This document shows positions 56,982 to 64,000 of a stretch of 64,000 nucleotides of DNA, one piece after another; positions within the stretch are counted from its first letter, which is position 1, and every line of letters starts with the position of its first letter. The notes under the pieces were generated by a model. That model was given only the letters and a program-made list of their open reading frames with translations, searched no databases and was not told the origin of the DNA. The position numbers and the translations under genes were made by a program. The DNA comes from Herbinix sp. (GTDB taxonomy: Bacteria; Bacillota; Clostridia; Lachnospirales; Lachnospiraceae). The DNA lies in contig JAQSYO010000001.1 of assembly GCA_029256105.1 (NCBI GenBank), forward strand, positions 265,987-329,986. Direction: 5' to 3'.

Positions 56982-58409
56982 ATGAGTAAGATAGAGGATG
57001 AGTTTGATGATATTAATATAGATAATCATAAAGATTCGGTTGAGAAAGACCACGAGGATTATGAAGAAATCTGTTATTTGTGTAGAAGGCCGGAAAGTAA
57101 GGTAGGGAAGATGATCCACATTCCCAATCAGATTACCATTTGTTCCGATTGCATGCAAAAGACCTTTGATACCATCAATAAGGGAGATAATCCCTACATG
57201 AATATGATGGGTTTTTCACCAAGTATGTTGAATATGTCAAATTTACAAAATGATATCCCGAAGACACAGAAATTAAAAAAGAAAAAGTCGGAGGAAGAAA
57301 AAGCGGAAGAGGAAGTCTTTGATCGTCGTAATATACCATCACCCCACGTGATTAAAGGAAGATTGGACGAATTCATTATCGGACAGGAGCATGCGAAGAA
57401 AGTAATCTCAGTAGGTGTTTACAATCATTACAAAAGAATTGGGAATGGACTAGATCCTGATGTTGAAATAGAAAAATCCAATATGCTTATGATTGGACCT
57501 ACCGGCAGCGGAAAGACTTATCTTGTTAAGACACTTGCAAAGCTGTTAAATGTTCCGTTAGCTATTACAGATGCTACTTCGCTTACGGAAGCAGGCTATA
57601 TTGGAGATGATGTTGAAAGTGTTATTTCAAAATTATTACTAGCTGCGGGTAATGATGTCGAGAAGGCAGAGCGCGGAATTGTATTTATAGATGAAATTGA
57701 CAAAATTGCCAAGAAGCGTAATACCAATAGCCGAGATGTCAGTGGAGAGTCAGTGCAACAGGGGCTACTTAAATTACTGGAAGGTAGTGATGTGGAAGTA
57801 CCGGTTGGGGCATCTTCTAAGAATGCTATGGTACCACTTACCACAGTGAACACACAGAACATCCTTTTTATCTGTGGCGGAGCATTTCCGGATTTGGATA
57901 AGGTCATAAAGGCTAGACTGAATAAGCAGACTTCAATCGGCTTCCAAGCAGATTTAAAGGATAAGTACGATGAAGATCTTAATGTTCTTCAAAAGGTTAA
58001 TTTAGATGATTTAAGAGAATATGGAATGATTCCGGAGTTCTTAGGAAGATTACCAATTATGTACTCCTTAGAAGGCTTGTCAAAGGAAATGTTAGTTCAA
58101 GTCTTAAAAGAACCCAAAAATGCAATCTTAAAGCAATACCAAAAGCTTCTGGCCATGGATGAGGTTGATCTTGAGTTTTCACCCGATGCGCTCGAAGCAA
58201 TTGCGGAAAAGGCCATGGAAAAGAAGACCGGAGCAAGAGCATTAAGAGCAATTCTTGAGGATATCATGCTGGACATTATGTATGAAATACCAAAGGATGA
58301 TAATATAGGTAGGGTAGTAATTACTCGAGAGTATATCGAAGGAAAAGGGGTTCCTACCATTGAGATGAGAGGAATCGGTAAGCATAAGCTGTTAGCAGCT
58401 GGTAATTAA
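56982..58409 (+). CDS. clpX: ATP-dependent protease ATPase subunit ClpX
   Basis: Hexameric AAA+ unfoldase that feeds ClpP. The 475 residues have an N-terminal acidic extension (about 1-28), a zinc domain with C31, C34, C54 and C57, Walker A GPTGSGKT (about 172-179), pore loop GYIGDD, Walker B FIDEIDK, the second pore loop SRDVSGE, the ClpP-docking SIGF loop (about 319-322) and sensor 2 KKTGARALR. All working parts are present. clpP is not adjacent, so this may be a second ClpX or a displaced one. The ATG at 56982 is chosen; an in-frame ATG at 56970 lies too close to AAAGGA. Confidence 0.92.
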   Translation: MSKIEDEFDDINIDNHKDSVEKDHEDYEEICYLCRRPESKVGKMIHIPNQITICSDCMQKTFDTINKGDNPYMNMMGFSPSMLNMSNLQNDIPKTQKLKKKKSEEEKAEEEVFDRRNIPSPHVIKGRLDEFIIGQEHAKKVISVGVYNHYKRIGNGLDPDVEIEKSNMLMIGPTGSGKTYLVKTLAKLLNVPLAITDATSLTEAGYIGDDVESVISKLLLAAGNDVEKAERGIVFIDEIDKIAKKRNTNSRDVSGESVQQGLLKLLEGSDVEVPVGASSKNAMVPLTTVNTQNILFICGGAFPDLDKVIKARLNKQTSIGFQADLKDKYDEDLNVLQKVNLDDLREYGMIPEFLGRLPIMYSLEGLSKEMLVQVLKEPKNAILKQYQKLLAMDEVDLEFSPDALEAIAEKAMEKKTGARALRAILEDIMLDIMYEIPKDDNIGRVVITREYIEGKGVPTIEMRGIGKHKLLAAGN

Positions 58410-58442
58410 TATGGGAATTTTAATATAAGGGGAGGTAAGCTT

Positions 58443-58757
58443 GTGTCATTTCTGAGCAATCTATTTAATAGGAAAGAACGGTCTGAAAATCCGGTGGAAA
58501 CTAAGGAATCATCTAACTTTCATAAAACTGAGGACGAATACTTAGAAGATGAGGAACTGGAAGACACTTCAGAGGAAGACGGTCTGAAAGATATAATGGA
58601 AGATGAGGATGGCACATTGGCTGGAGAAAAGGAAACCGATGTAGAGTATGAAGTAGTAGAGAGGGAGATACTCCCTACAAAAATCATTTGTCCGGACTGT
58701 GGTGGAATTACATTGGAGGGTTTGGATTTTTGCGATAAATGTGGCGGTGAGTTATAA
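58443..58757 (+). CDS. Acidic zinc-ribbon protein
   Basis: A 104-residue soluble protein. About residues 15-78 are low-complexity and very acidic (Glu/Asp); the C-terminus is a zinc ribbon with CPDCGG and CDKCGG pairs. The start is GTG, well placed after GGGGAGG. It lies 33 bases behind clpX and is probably cotranscribed, so it could be an adaptor or substrate tag reader for ClpX; this is inference from position only. No enzyme motif is present. Confidence 0.65.
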   Translation: MSFLSNLFNRKERSENPVETKESSNFHKTEDEYLEDEELEDTSEEDGLKDIMEDEDGTLAGEKETDVEYEVVEREILPTKIICPDCGGITLEGLDFCDKCGGEL

Positions 58758-58777
58758 CTGTTTGCATAAATATATTA

Positions 58778-58806
58778 TTGACAAAATATTTATTCAAGGG
58801 TATTAT
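58778..58806 (+). promoter_or_regulatory. Promoter of the liv operon
   Basis: TTGACA (58778-58783), a 17-bp spacer and TATTAT (58801-58806). Confidence 0.85.
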
Positions 58807-58820
58807 ATATGAAGAATGAG

Positions 58821-58871
58821 GGCGTTCGTATATGACAGACAAGTGTGTTCTGTCGTCGCATATCGAACGCC
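58821..58871 (+). promoter_or_regulatory. Large hairpin in the liv leader
   Basis: GGCGTTCG (58821-58828) pairs with CGAACGCC (58864-58871); further in, GACAGA (58834-58839) pairs with TCTGTC (58849-58854), with ATATG/CATAT between. It begins about 8-10 bases from the predicted transcription start. No U-tract follows, so a protective 5' hairpin or operator is more likely than a terminator. Confidence 0.6.
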
Positions 58872-58952
58872 TTATTATTATCATCGGATACTCAAGTGGC
58901 AATAATGGATACATATTTCATGAGAGTTTCGAAAATAACAGGAGGGCATTTT

Positions 58953-60083
58953 ATGAAAAAAAGTATTAAGAAGATTCTAGGTTTAGGGCTTACTGTTTCC
59001 TTAGTAGCAGCTTCCTTTGCTGGATGTGGCTCAAAGGACAGCTCAACATTTTTGATTGGCGGTATCGGACCTCTTACAGGCGGAGCTGCTTCCTACGGTA
59101 CTTCAGTAAAGCAAGGTGCTGTAATAGCTCTTACAGAAATAAACGATGCAGGCGGCGTTAAAGTTGGTGACAAAAAGATTAAATTAGAACTTAACTTCAT
59201 GGATGATGAAGCAACCGCAGAAAAAGCAGTTACAAGCTTTAATTCATTAATGGATGATGGCGCAGATGCAATTATGGGTACGGTAACTTCTGGAGCTGGT
59301 ATGGGAATTATCGAATTAACTAAGGATGAAGGCATACTGATGCTTACTCCTTCCGGTTCTGCTGCAGGGCTTACTCAATACGATAATGCGTTCCGTCTTT
59401 GTTTTACCGATCCACTTCAGGGCGTTACCATGGCAAACTTTGCAAAAGACCAAGGCTATACTAAAATTGCTATCATTTATAACAACGCTGACGAATATAG
59501 CACAGGTATGATGCAGGCATTTACTGATCAGGTGGCTACAAATGGCGGTGAAATTGTTGCAAGCGAATCCTTTGTTACGGATGATGTGGATTTTAATACA
59601 CAATTAACAGCGATCAAAGCAACGGATGCACAAGCTATTTTTGTTCCTGCTTATTATAATGATGCAGCATACATCACAACTCAGGCTGCTGATCTTGGAC
59701 TTAATCTTCCTTTCCTTGGAGGAGATGGTTGGGATGGCGTAATCGCTCAGACTGTTGACCCAACCGTATTAGAAGGTGCTATTTTCTTAAGCCCATTCCT
59801 TGCTACAGATACAAACGCAGCAATTCAATCTTTCGTTACGAAGTATAATGAAGAATATTCTGCAACACCGGACCAGTTTGCTGCAGATGGCTATGACAGT
59901 ATCTATGTAATTGCAGCTGCAATGGAGAAAGCAGGAAGCACTAAGAGTGAAGATTTAATAGCTGCTATGACTCAGATTAACGTTAGTGGTTTAACTGGAG
60001 ATATGTCCTTTAATGCAGATGGTGAACCAAACAAGGGAGCTAAATTCATTGAAATTAAGGGTGGACAATACACAGCGAAATAA
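58953..60083 (+). CDS. livJ: Branched-chain amino acid ABC transporter, substrate-binding lipoprotein
   Basis: Extracellular receptor of a Liv-type importer. The 376-residue product starts with a lipoprotein signal (basic, hydrophobic, then SFAG-Cys at about 24), followed by a periplasmic-binding fold type I: IGGIGPLTGGAASYG, MGTVTSGAGMGI, MLTPSGSAAGLT and the DGYDSIYVIAAAMEKAGS helix. AGGAGG lies 8 nt before the ATG at 58953; the longer frame from 58845 lacks a signal. livHMGF follow after a partial terminator that would leave more receptor than permease. Confidence 0.92.
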   Translation: MKKSIKKILGLGLTVSLVAASFAGCGSKDSSTFLIGGIGPLTGGAASYGTSVKQGAVIALTEINDAGGVKVGDKKIKLELNFMDDEATAEKAVTSFNSLMDDGADAIMGTVTSGAGMGIIELTKDEGILMLTPSGSAAGLTQYDNAFRLCFTDPLQGVTMANFAKDQGYTKIAIIYNNADEYSTGMMQAFTDQVATNGGEIVASESFVTDDVDFNTQLTAIKATDAQAIFVPAYYNDAAYITTQAADLGLNLPFLGGDGWDGVIAQTVDPTVLEGAIFLSPFLATDTNAAIQSFVTKYNEEYSATPDQFAADGYDSIYVIAAAMEKAGSTKSEDLIAAMTQINVSGLTGDMSFNADGEPNKGAKFIEIKGGQYTAK

Positions 60084-60139
60084 ATAGCTGATGTATAATT
60101 TGCCAGTATCTTACGCAGTTTAATAGTTGAGAATATTAA

Positions 60140-60177
60140 AAGAACGGAAGGGAGACAGTTGCCTCCTTTTCGTTCTT
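60140..60177 (+). terminator. Partial terminator between livJ and livH
   Basis: 60140-60154 pairs imperfectly with 60163-60177 (G-U pairs). No U-run follows, so read-through to livH is expected. Confidence 0.6.
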
Positions 60178-60225
60178 ATATAGCGTTACAATGCATAATA
60201 GATGAAGAAAAACGAGGTGAAACAA

Positions 60226-61104
60226 TTGGTAAACATTATTGAACAACTAATCAATGGATTAAGAACAGGAAGCATTTATGCATTAATCGCACTGGGTTAT
60301 TCCATGGTGTATGGAATAGCAAAGATGATTAACTTTGCCCACGGCGATATTATCATGGTAGGTGCTTATGTATTGTATGTGTTTGTTGTTCTTCTAAACA
60401 TGCCAATTATCGTGGCTGTTTTATTCACCATTGCATTATGTGCCTTACTCGGTGTTACGATAGAAAGAATTGCTTATAAACCTTTAAGAAAAGCACCTCC
60501 ACTTGCAGTTTTGATCACAGCAATCGGTGTTAGCTTCTTTTTGCAGAATGCAGCATTACTAATCTTTTCTGCAAATCCGAAGCCGTTTGAATCTATCGTT
60601 AAAGTTGATACCCTGAACATTGGAAGCGTATCAATTGCAGGAATTACGGTTGTTACTTTACTTGTAACCTTGGTGACAATGATTATATTAACTCTTTTTA
60701 TTAATAAAACAAAAGCTGGTAGTGCTATGCGTGCTGTATCAGAGGATAAAGGTGCAGCTCAATTAATGGGAATTAACGTAAACAGAACAATTTCCTTGAC
60801 CTTTGCGATCGGTTCCGCACTCGCTGCGATTGCAGGTATCTTATTCTTAAGCCAATATCAATCCTTAAAGCCAACAATGGGAGCTTTGCCAGGAATTAAG
60901 GCATTTGTTGCTGCGGTACTTGGAGGAATTGGTAGTGTTCCGGGAGCAATGCTCGGTGGAATTTTACTTGGACTTATCGAAAGTATTTCAAAAGCTTATA
61001 TTTCTTCGGAGCTTTCTGATGCGATTGTCTTTGGTGTGTTAATTTTGGTGCTCTTACTGAAACCATCTGGTTTACTTGGTAAGAAACGCATAGAGAAAGT
61101 TTAG
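60226..61104 (+). CDS. livH: Branched-chain amino acid ABC permease LivH
   Basis: Membrane subunit of the Liv importer, 292 residues with about eight helices. Family marks: EQLINGLRTGSIYALIALGY, MINFAHGDIIMVGAY near 40 and GIKAFVAAVLGGIGSVPGAMLGG near 220. A GAGGTGA site (60214-60220) lies 5 nt before a TTG codon at 60226, which gives the conserved start; the ATG at 60202 lies upstream of that site and has none of its own. livM starts 8 bases after the stop. Confidence 0.92.
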   Translation: MVNIIEQLINGLRTGSIYALIALGYSMVYGIAKMINFAHGDIIMVGAYVLYVFVVLLNMPIIVAVLFTIALCALLGVTIERIAYKPLRKAPPLAVLITAIGVSFFLQNAALLIFSANPKPFESIVKVDTLNIGSVSIAGITVVTLLVTLVTMIILTLFINKTKAGSAMRAVSEDKGAAQLMGINVNRTISLTFAIGSALAAIAGILFLSQYQSLKPTMGALPGIKAFVAAVLGGIGSVPGAMLGGILLGLIESISKAYISSELSDAIVFGVLILVLLLKPSGLLGKKRIEKV

Positions 61105-61112
61105 GTGCCGAG

Positions 61113-62147
61113 ATGAATACAAATACAAACGTAAAACAGGCTACGAATAATAAAAATAAGAAAATAATAGCTTTAATTGTAAAGATAGCCCTTATTATTG
61201 GTATATACTTAATAATTACTGCTTTTGTAGAATTTCATATATTAAATCGGAAATATACAGCGTTATTAGTACCGATCGGTATCAATATTATTCTGGCAGT
61301 ATCCTTGAATCTGGTTACCGGTTTTCTTGGAGAACTTAGCTTGGGTCATGCTGGTTTTATGTCAATCGGTGCATTTACCGGTGCATTATTTACTTTAAAT
61401 TTGAATTTGCCAGGAAATCTCGAATTTTTATTAGCGATTATCATCGGTGGTGCGATAGCGGCGTTATTTGGTTTCTTAATCGGTGTTCCTGTGCTTCGTT
61501 TGCGGGGTGATTACCTTGCAATTGTAACATTAGCCTTTGGTGAAATCATCCGTTCCATCATAACTACCTTATCCTTTCCAGCCGGAAGAGATAAAGCAGG
61601 TGAACTAATTGTGAAAAAAGGTACGATGGGTTTGTCTGGAATAGCGACCTATGCAAATTATACCTGGGTATATGTTGCAGTTATTATAACAATTGTAGTC
61701 TGTGTTAATTTTGTTAACTCCAGGCACGGCAGAATGATAACGTCGATTCGTGATAATATTATTGCAGCTGAATCTATCGGTATTAAAACCAGTAAATATA
61801 AAATTTTGGCATTTGTAATAGCAGCTTTTTTTGCAGGAGCAGCAGGTGTAATCGGGGGACATAATATTTCCATTATAAAACCCAGTGATTATGGTTATGA
61901 CAGGTCCATTGACATTCTCGTATTTGTAGTTCTTGGAGGAATGGGAAGCATTCGAGGCTCTATTATAGCAGCGGTCATTCTTACCTTACTTCCGGAGGCG
62001 TTGCGCCCGATTGAAAACTATAGAATGCTGATGTATGCAGTCCTATTAATAGCGATGATGATATTCAATCATTCTAATCTAAAGAATAGAATGCAGGAAA
62101 GTGACAGATTTTCCAAGCTTACACAGATGTTAAAGTTCGGCAAATAA
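61113..62147 (+). CDS. livM: Branched-chain amino acid ABC permease LivM
   Basis: Second membrane subunit, 344 residues with about nine to ten helices. Seen: SLNLVTGFLGELSLGHAGFMSIGAF near 65-90, LRLRGDYLAIVTLAFGEI near 125-143 and the EAA-like cytoplasmic loop SIRDNIIAAESIGIKTSKYK near 209-228. The N-terminal 20 residues are Asn/Lys-rich and cytoplasmic. It pairs with LivH and lies between livH and livG in one operon. Confidence 0.92.
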   Translation: MNTNTNVKQATNNKNKKIIALIVKIALIIGIYLIITAFVEFHILNRKYTALLVPIGINIILAVSLNLVTGFLGELSLGHAGFMSIGAFTGALFTLNLNLPGNLEFLLAIIIGGAIAALFGFLIGVPVLRLRGDYLAIVTLAFGEIIRSIITTLSFPAGRDKAGELIVKKGTMGLSGIATYANYTWVYVAVIITIVVCVNFVNSRHGRMITSIRDNIIAAESIGIKTSKYKILAFVIAAFFAGAAGVIGGHNISIIKPSDYGYDRSIDILVFVVLGGMGSIRGSIIAAVILTLLPEALRPIENYRMLMYAVLLIAMMIFNHSNLKNRMQESDRFSKLTQMLKFGK

Positions 62148-62177
62148 GATGACAAGGATTGTAGAGGAGGATCGGTT

Positions 62178-62936
62178 ATGGCTTTGTTAGAAGTAAAAAA
62201 TTTAGGAATTTCGTTCGGCGGTTTACGAGCAGTTGATGAAGTAAATCTGCAGATCGAAAAAGGCCAGCTTTATGGTTTGATCGGTCCGAACGGTGCAGGT
62301 AAGACCACATTATTCAATTTGCTTACTGGTGTATATCAGCCGACGGACGGAGTCATCTTACTTGATGGTGTTAATATGGTAGGAAAGACAACTGCGGAAA
62401 TTAGTATGTCAGGTATCGGAAGAACCTTTCAAAATATCCGATTATTTAAAAACATGACAGTGCTTGATAATGTTAAGGTTGCACTCCATAATCAGGAGAA
62501 ATACTCCTTACTAACAGGAATTATGCGACTGCCCATGTATTTTATTAAAGAAAGTAAGATGAATGATACAGCAAGGAACATCCTGAAGGTATTTGATTTA
62601 GATAAAATGGAGGATACTTTAGCTTCTAATCTACCTTATGGCAAGCAAAGAAAACTTGAGATAGCAAGAGCTCTAGCAACAAATCCGAAGTTGTTATTAT
62701 TGGACGAACCTGCAGCCGGTATGAATCCAAATGAGACGGCAGAGCTAATGGATACAATACGTTTAATCAGAGATAAATTTGACATAACAATTCTTTTGAT
62801 TGAGCATGACATGAAGTTGGTAGCAGGTATTTGTGAGCAAATTTTAGTATTAAATTTCGGAACAGAGTTGGCTAATGGGACACCTGAGGTTGTGTTGCAT
62901 GATCCAGCTGTTATCACGGCTTATCTAGGCGAATAA
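62178..62936 (+). CDS. livG: Branched-chain amino acid ABC ATPase LivG
   Basis: ATPase, 252 residues. Walker A GPNGAGKTT (about 37-45), the LivG-type insert FQNIRLFKNMTVLDNVKVA, a signature region reading LPYGKQRKLEIARAL (the LSGGQ motif is LPYGK, normal for LivG), Walker B LLLLDEPAAGMNP and switch His IEHDM. AGAGGAGG precedes the ATG. It partners LivF. Confidence 0.93.
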   Translation: MALLEVKNLGISFGGLRAVDEVNLQIEKGQLYGLIGPNGAGKTTLFNLLTGVYQPTDGVILLDGVNMVGKTTAEISMSGIGRTFQNIRLFKNMTVLDNVKVALHNQEKYSLLTGIMRLPMYFIKESKMNDTARNILKVFDLDKMEDTLASNLPYGKQRKLEIARALATNPKLLLLDEPAAGMNPNETAELMDTIRLIRDKFDITILLIEHDMKLVAGICEQILVLNFGTELANGTPEVVLHDPAVITAYLGE

Positions 62937-62956
62937 TTAAGCAAAAGCACATATAG

Positions 62957-63060
62957 ATGGAGTTTAGGTTGAAACGAAAAATATTTTTCAACCGGTAAAA
63001 AGCATGAGAACGTGCTTTTTACTCAGTATTTAATCTGCTGCTTAGCGGCATCATGGAGGT
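62957..63060 (+). promoter_or_regulatory. Hairpin leader module before livF
   Basis: Opens with ATGGAG (GGAG at 62959-62962); TTG 62969 starts a nine-codon frame ending at 62998. Stems: GGTTGAAA (62967-62974) / TTTCAACC (62986-62993); AAAAAGCATG (62997-63006) / CGTGCTTTTT (63011-63020); TGCTGC (63036-63041) / GCGGCA (63045-63050). It ends in ATGGAGG (63053-63059), the livF ribosome site. The order of parts is the same as in the first clpX module, with compensating changes in the stems. Confidence 0.55.
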
Positions 63061-63065
63061 TTAAG

Positions 63066-63818
63066 ATGGCTTTATTATCGGTCAAAGATTTAAATGTATA
63101 TTATGGAGTCATTCATGCAATTAAGAACATTTCCTTTGAAGTAAAGGAAGGAGAGGTTATTGCATTGATTGGTGCAAACGGAGCCGGAAAGACAACGATT
63201 CTCCATACAATTACAGGATTGGTACCAGCCAAATCCGGAACGATTGAATTTGAGGTTCCAGCTGCTATACAAGAAGCTCAAAAGATATCAAACGGAACGG
63301 TTGATTTAAGAAAAACTCCTGCGCATAAGATTGTGTCATTGGGTATGGCTCATGTTCCGGAAGGAAGAAGAATATTTCAGGAGCTGACGGTATTTGAAAA
63401 TTTAAAGTTAGGGGCTTTTACGAGAAGCGACAAGAAAGAGATCGAAGATACTATTGAAGTGGTATATCAGCGTTTCCCCCGTTTGAAAGAGCGGAAATCG
63501 CAGATTGCAGGAACCTTAAGTGGTGGAGAGCAACAGATGTTGGCAATGGGTAGGGCGTTGATGTCCCACCCAAGAATTATTTTAATGGATGAGCCTTCCA
63601 TGGGTCTTTCACCTATCTTAGTTGAAGAAATATTTGATATCATTAAAGAAATCAGCAAGAGCGGCACTACGGTATTACTTGTAGAGCAGAATGCAAAGAA
63701 GGCATTATCCATAGCAAATCGTGCATATGTACTTGAAACAGGGAATATCGTATTAGAAGGCGATGCGAATAATTTAATGAATGATGAATCGGTAAAGAAA
63801 GCATATTTGGGCGAATAG
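63066..63818 (+). CDS. livF: Branched-chain amino acid ABC ATPase LivF
   Basis: Second ATPase, 250 residues: Walker A GANGAGKTT (about 36-44), MAHVPEGRRIF Q-loop region, signature LSGGEQQML, Walker B IILMDEPSMGLSP and VEQNAKKAL for the H-loop position (Gln/Asn where His is common; usual for LivF). A short insert (about 68-85, AAIQEAQKISNGTVDLRK) lengthens the beta region. The ATG at 63066 follows GGAGG by 6 nt; the open frame upstream is the hairpin leader. It is the last gene of the operon in this window. Confidence 0.93.
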   Translation: MALLSVKDLNVYYGVIHAIKNISFEVKEGEVIALIGANGAGKTTILHTITGLVPAKSGTIEFEVPAAIQEAQKISNGTVDLRKTPAHKIVSLGMAHVPEGRRIFQELTVFENLKLGAFTRSDKKEIEDTIEVVYQRFPRLKERKSQIAGTLSGGEQQMLAMGRALMSHPRIILMDEPSMGLSPILVEEIFDIIKEISKSGTTVLLVEQNAKKALSIANRAYVLETGNIVLEGDANNLMNDESVKKAYLGE

Positions 63819-63845
63819 TCTCGCGTGAAACGTGCGAGCCATTGG

Positions 63846-63887
63846 AAATATAAGAATGAATTCCAATGGGAATTCATTCTTATATTT
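63846..63887. terminator. 19-bp perfect hairpin after the liv operon; REP-like copy 2
   Basis: 63846-63864 pairs without mismatch with 63869-63887 around a 4-base loop. It carries ATATAAGAATGAATT as in the hairpin at 37450. A smaller CTCGC/GCGAG hairpin lies just before it at 63820-63838. Confidence 0.7.
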
Positions 63888-63901
63888 CTGGGTTGGTCTA
63901 A

Positions 63902-64000
63902 AATATAAAAGAGATTCTTCAATATAAAAGAGATTCTTCAATATAAAAGAGATTCTTCAATATAAAAGAGATTCTTCAATATAAAAGAGATTCTTCAATA
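63902..64000. repeat. 19-bp perfect tandem array running off the window
   Basis: Five identical copies of AATATAAAAGAGATTCTTC (63902-63996) and the first four bases of a sixth. Copy identity is complete, unlike the older arrays elsewhere, so it is probably recent or still changing in number. The true extent is beyond the window. Confidence 0.95.

Noticed and set aside
63012..63065. N-terminal extension of LivF
   Set aside because: It is hairpin leader sequence; the MALLSV start with GGAGG upstream matches the family.

Overview
The window is AT-rich DNA from a low-GC, Gram-positive, anaerobic-type Firmicute. Strong GGAGG ribosome sites, UvrB-UvrA, CdaA-CdaR, teichoic-acid-type glycerophosphotransferases, an LCP protein and a multidomain secreted GH16 glucanase with a GH94 phosphorylase all fit a Lachnospiraceae (Clostridium cluster XIVa) plant-polysaccharide degrader, something like Lachnoclostridium. 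The genus is inference from gene content; no rRNA or tRNA gene is visible.

Layout. 0-7 kb: uvrB, uvrA, a YfbR-type nucleotidase and an aldo/keto reductase. 7-17 kb: a variable stretch with an XRE regulator, an AlkZ-related protein, a secreted protein of unknown role, an ABC-2 exporter operon with its own TetR regulator, a lone E2-type acyltransferase domain, and small orphan or decayed genes. 17-25 kb: guaA, a protein that looks like a histidine phosphotransfer domain without its histidine, araD, and the parE-parC pair. 25-30 kb: a promoter, folded RNA and terminator unit, then a PHP phosphoesterase, a LysA-type decarboxylase, greA and lysS. 30-37 kb: an apparent beta-1,3-glucan locus (AraC regulator, 1206-residue laminarinase-like GH16, GH94 phosphorylase). 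37-42 kb: the c-di-AMP operon (two membrane proteins, cdaA, cdaR) followed by an HPr-like protein. 42-44 kb: leuA. 44-55 kb: a glycerophosphate-polymer (teichoic-acid-like) cassette with three TagF-family transferases, a TagG/TagH-like exporter and TagD, facing an LCP ligase and a priming sugar transferase. 55-58.8 kb: HtrA, ClpX and a zinc-ribbon protein. 58.8-64 kb: a complete branched-chain amino acid ABC transporter (livJHMGF).

Two non-coding themes run through the window. First, many intergenic gaps hold short tandem arrays (units of about 18 to 87 bp, a different sequence in each gap). Second, several genes inside operons (the TagF fusion, tagD, a TagF-like gene, clpX, livF) are preceded by hairpin-rich leaders of about 50-190 nt. 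Each starts with a Shine-Dalgarno-like sequence followed by a short open frame whose codons form hairpins, and ends in a second Shine-Dalgarno that serves the real gene. The clpX and livF leaders are recognisably related in sequence. This family of leader modules is the most unusual thing here and may be a miniature mobile or regulatory element tied to ribosome-binding sites.

Start codons were chosen from Shine-Dalgarno placement and family N-termini. All functional calls rest on motifs read by eye; no database search was run.
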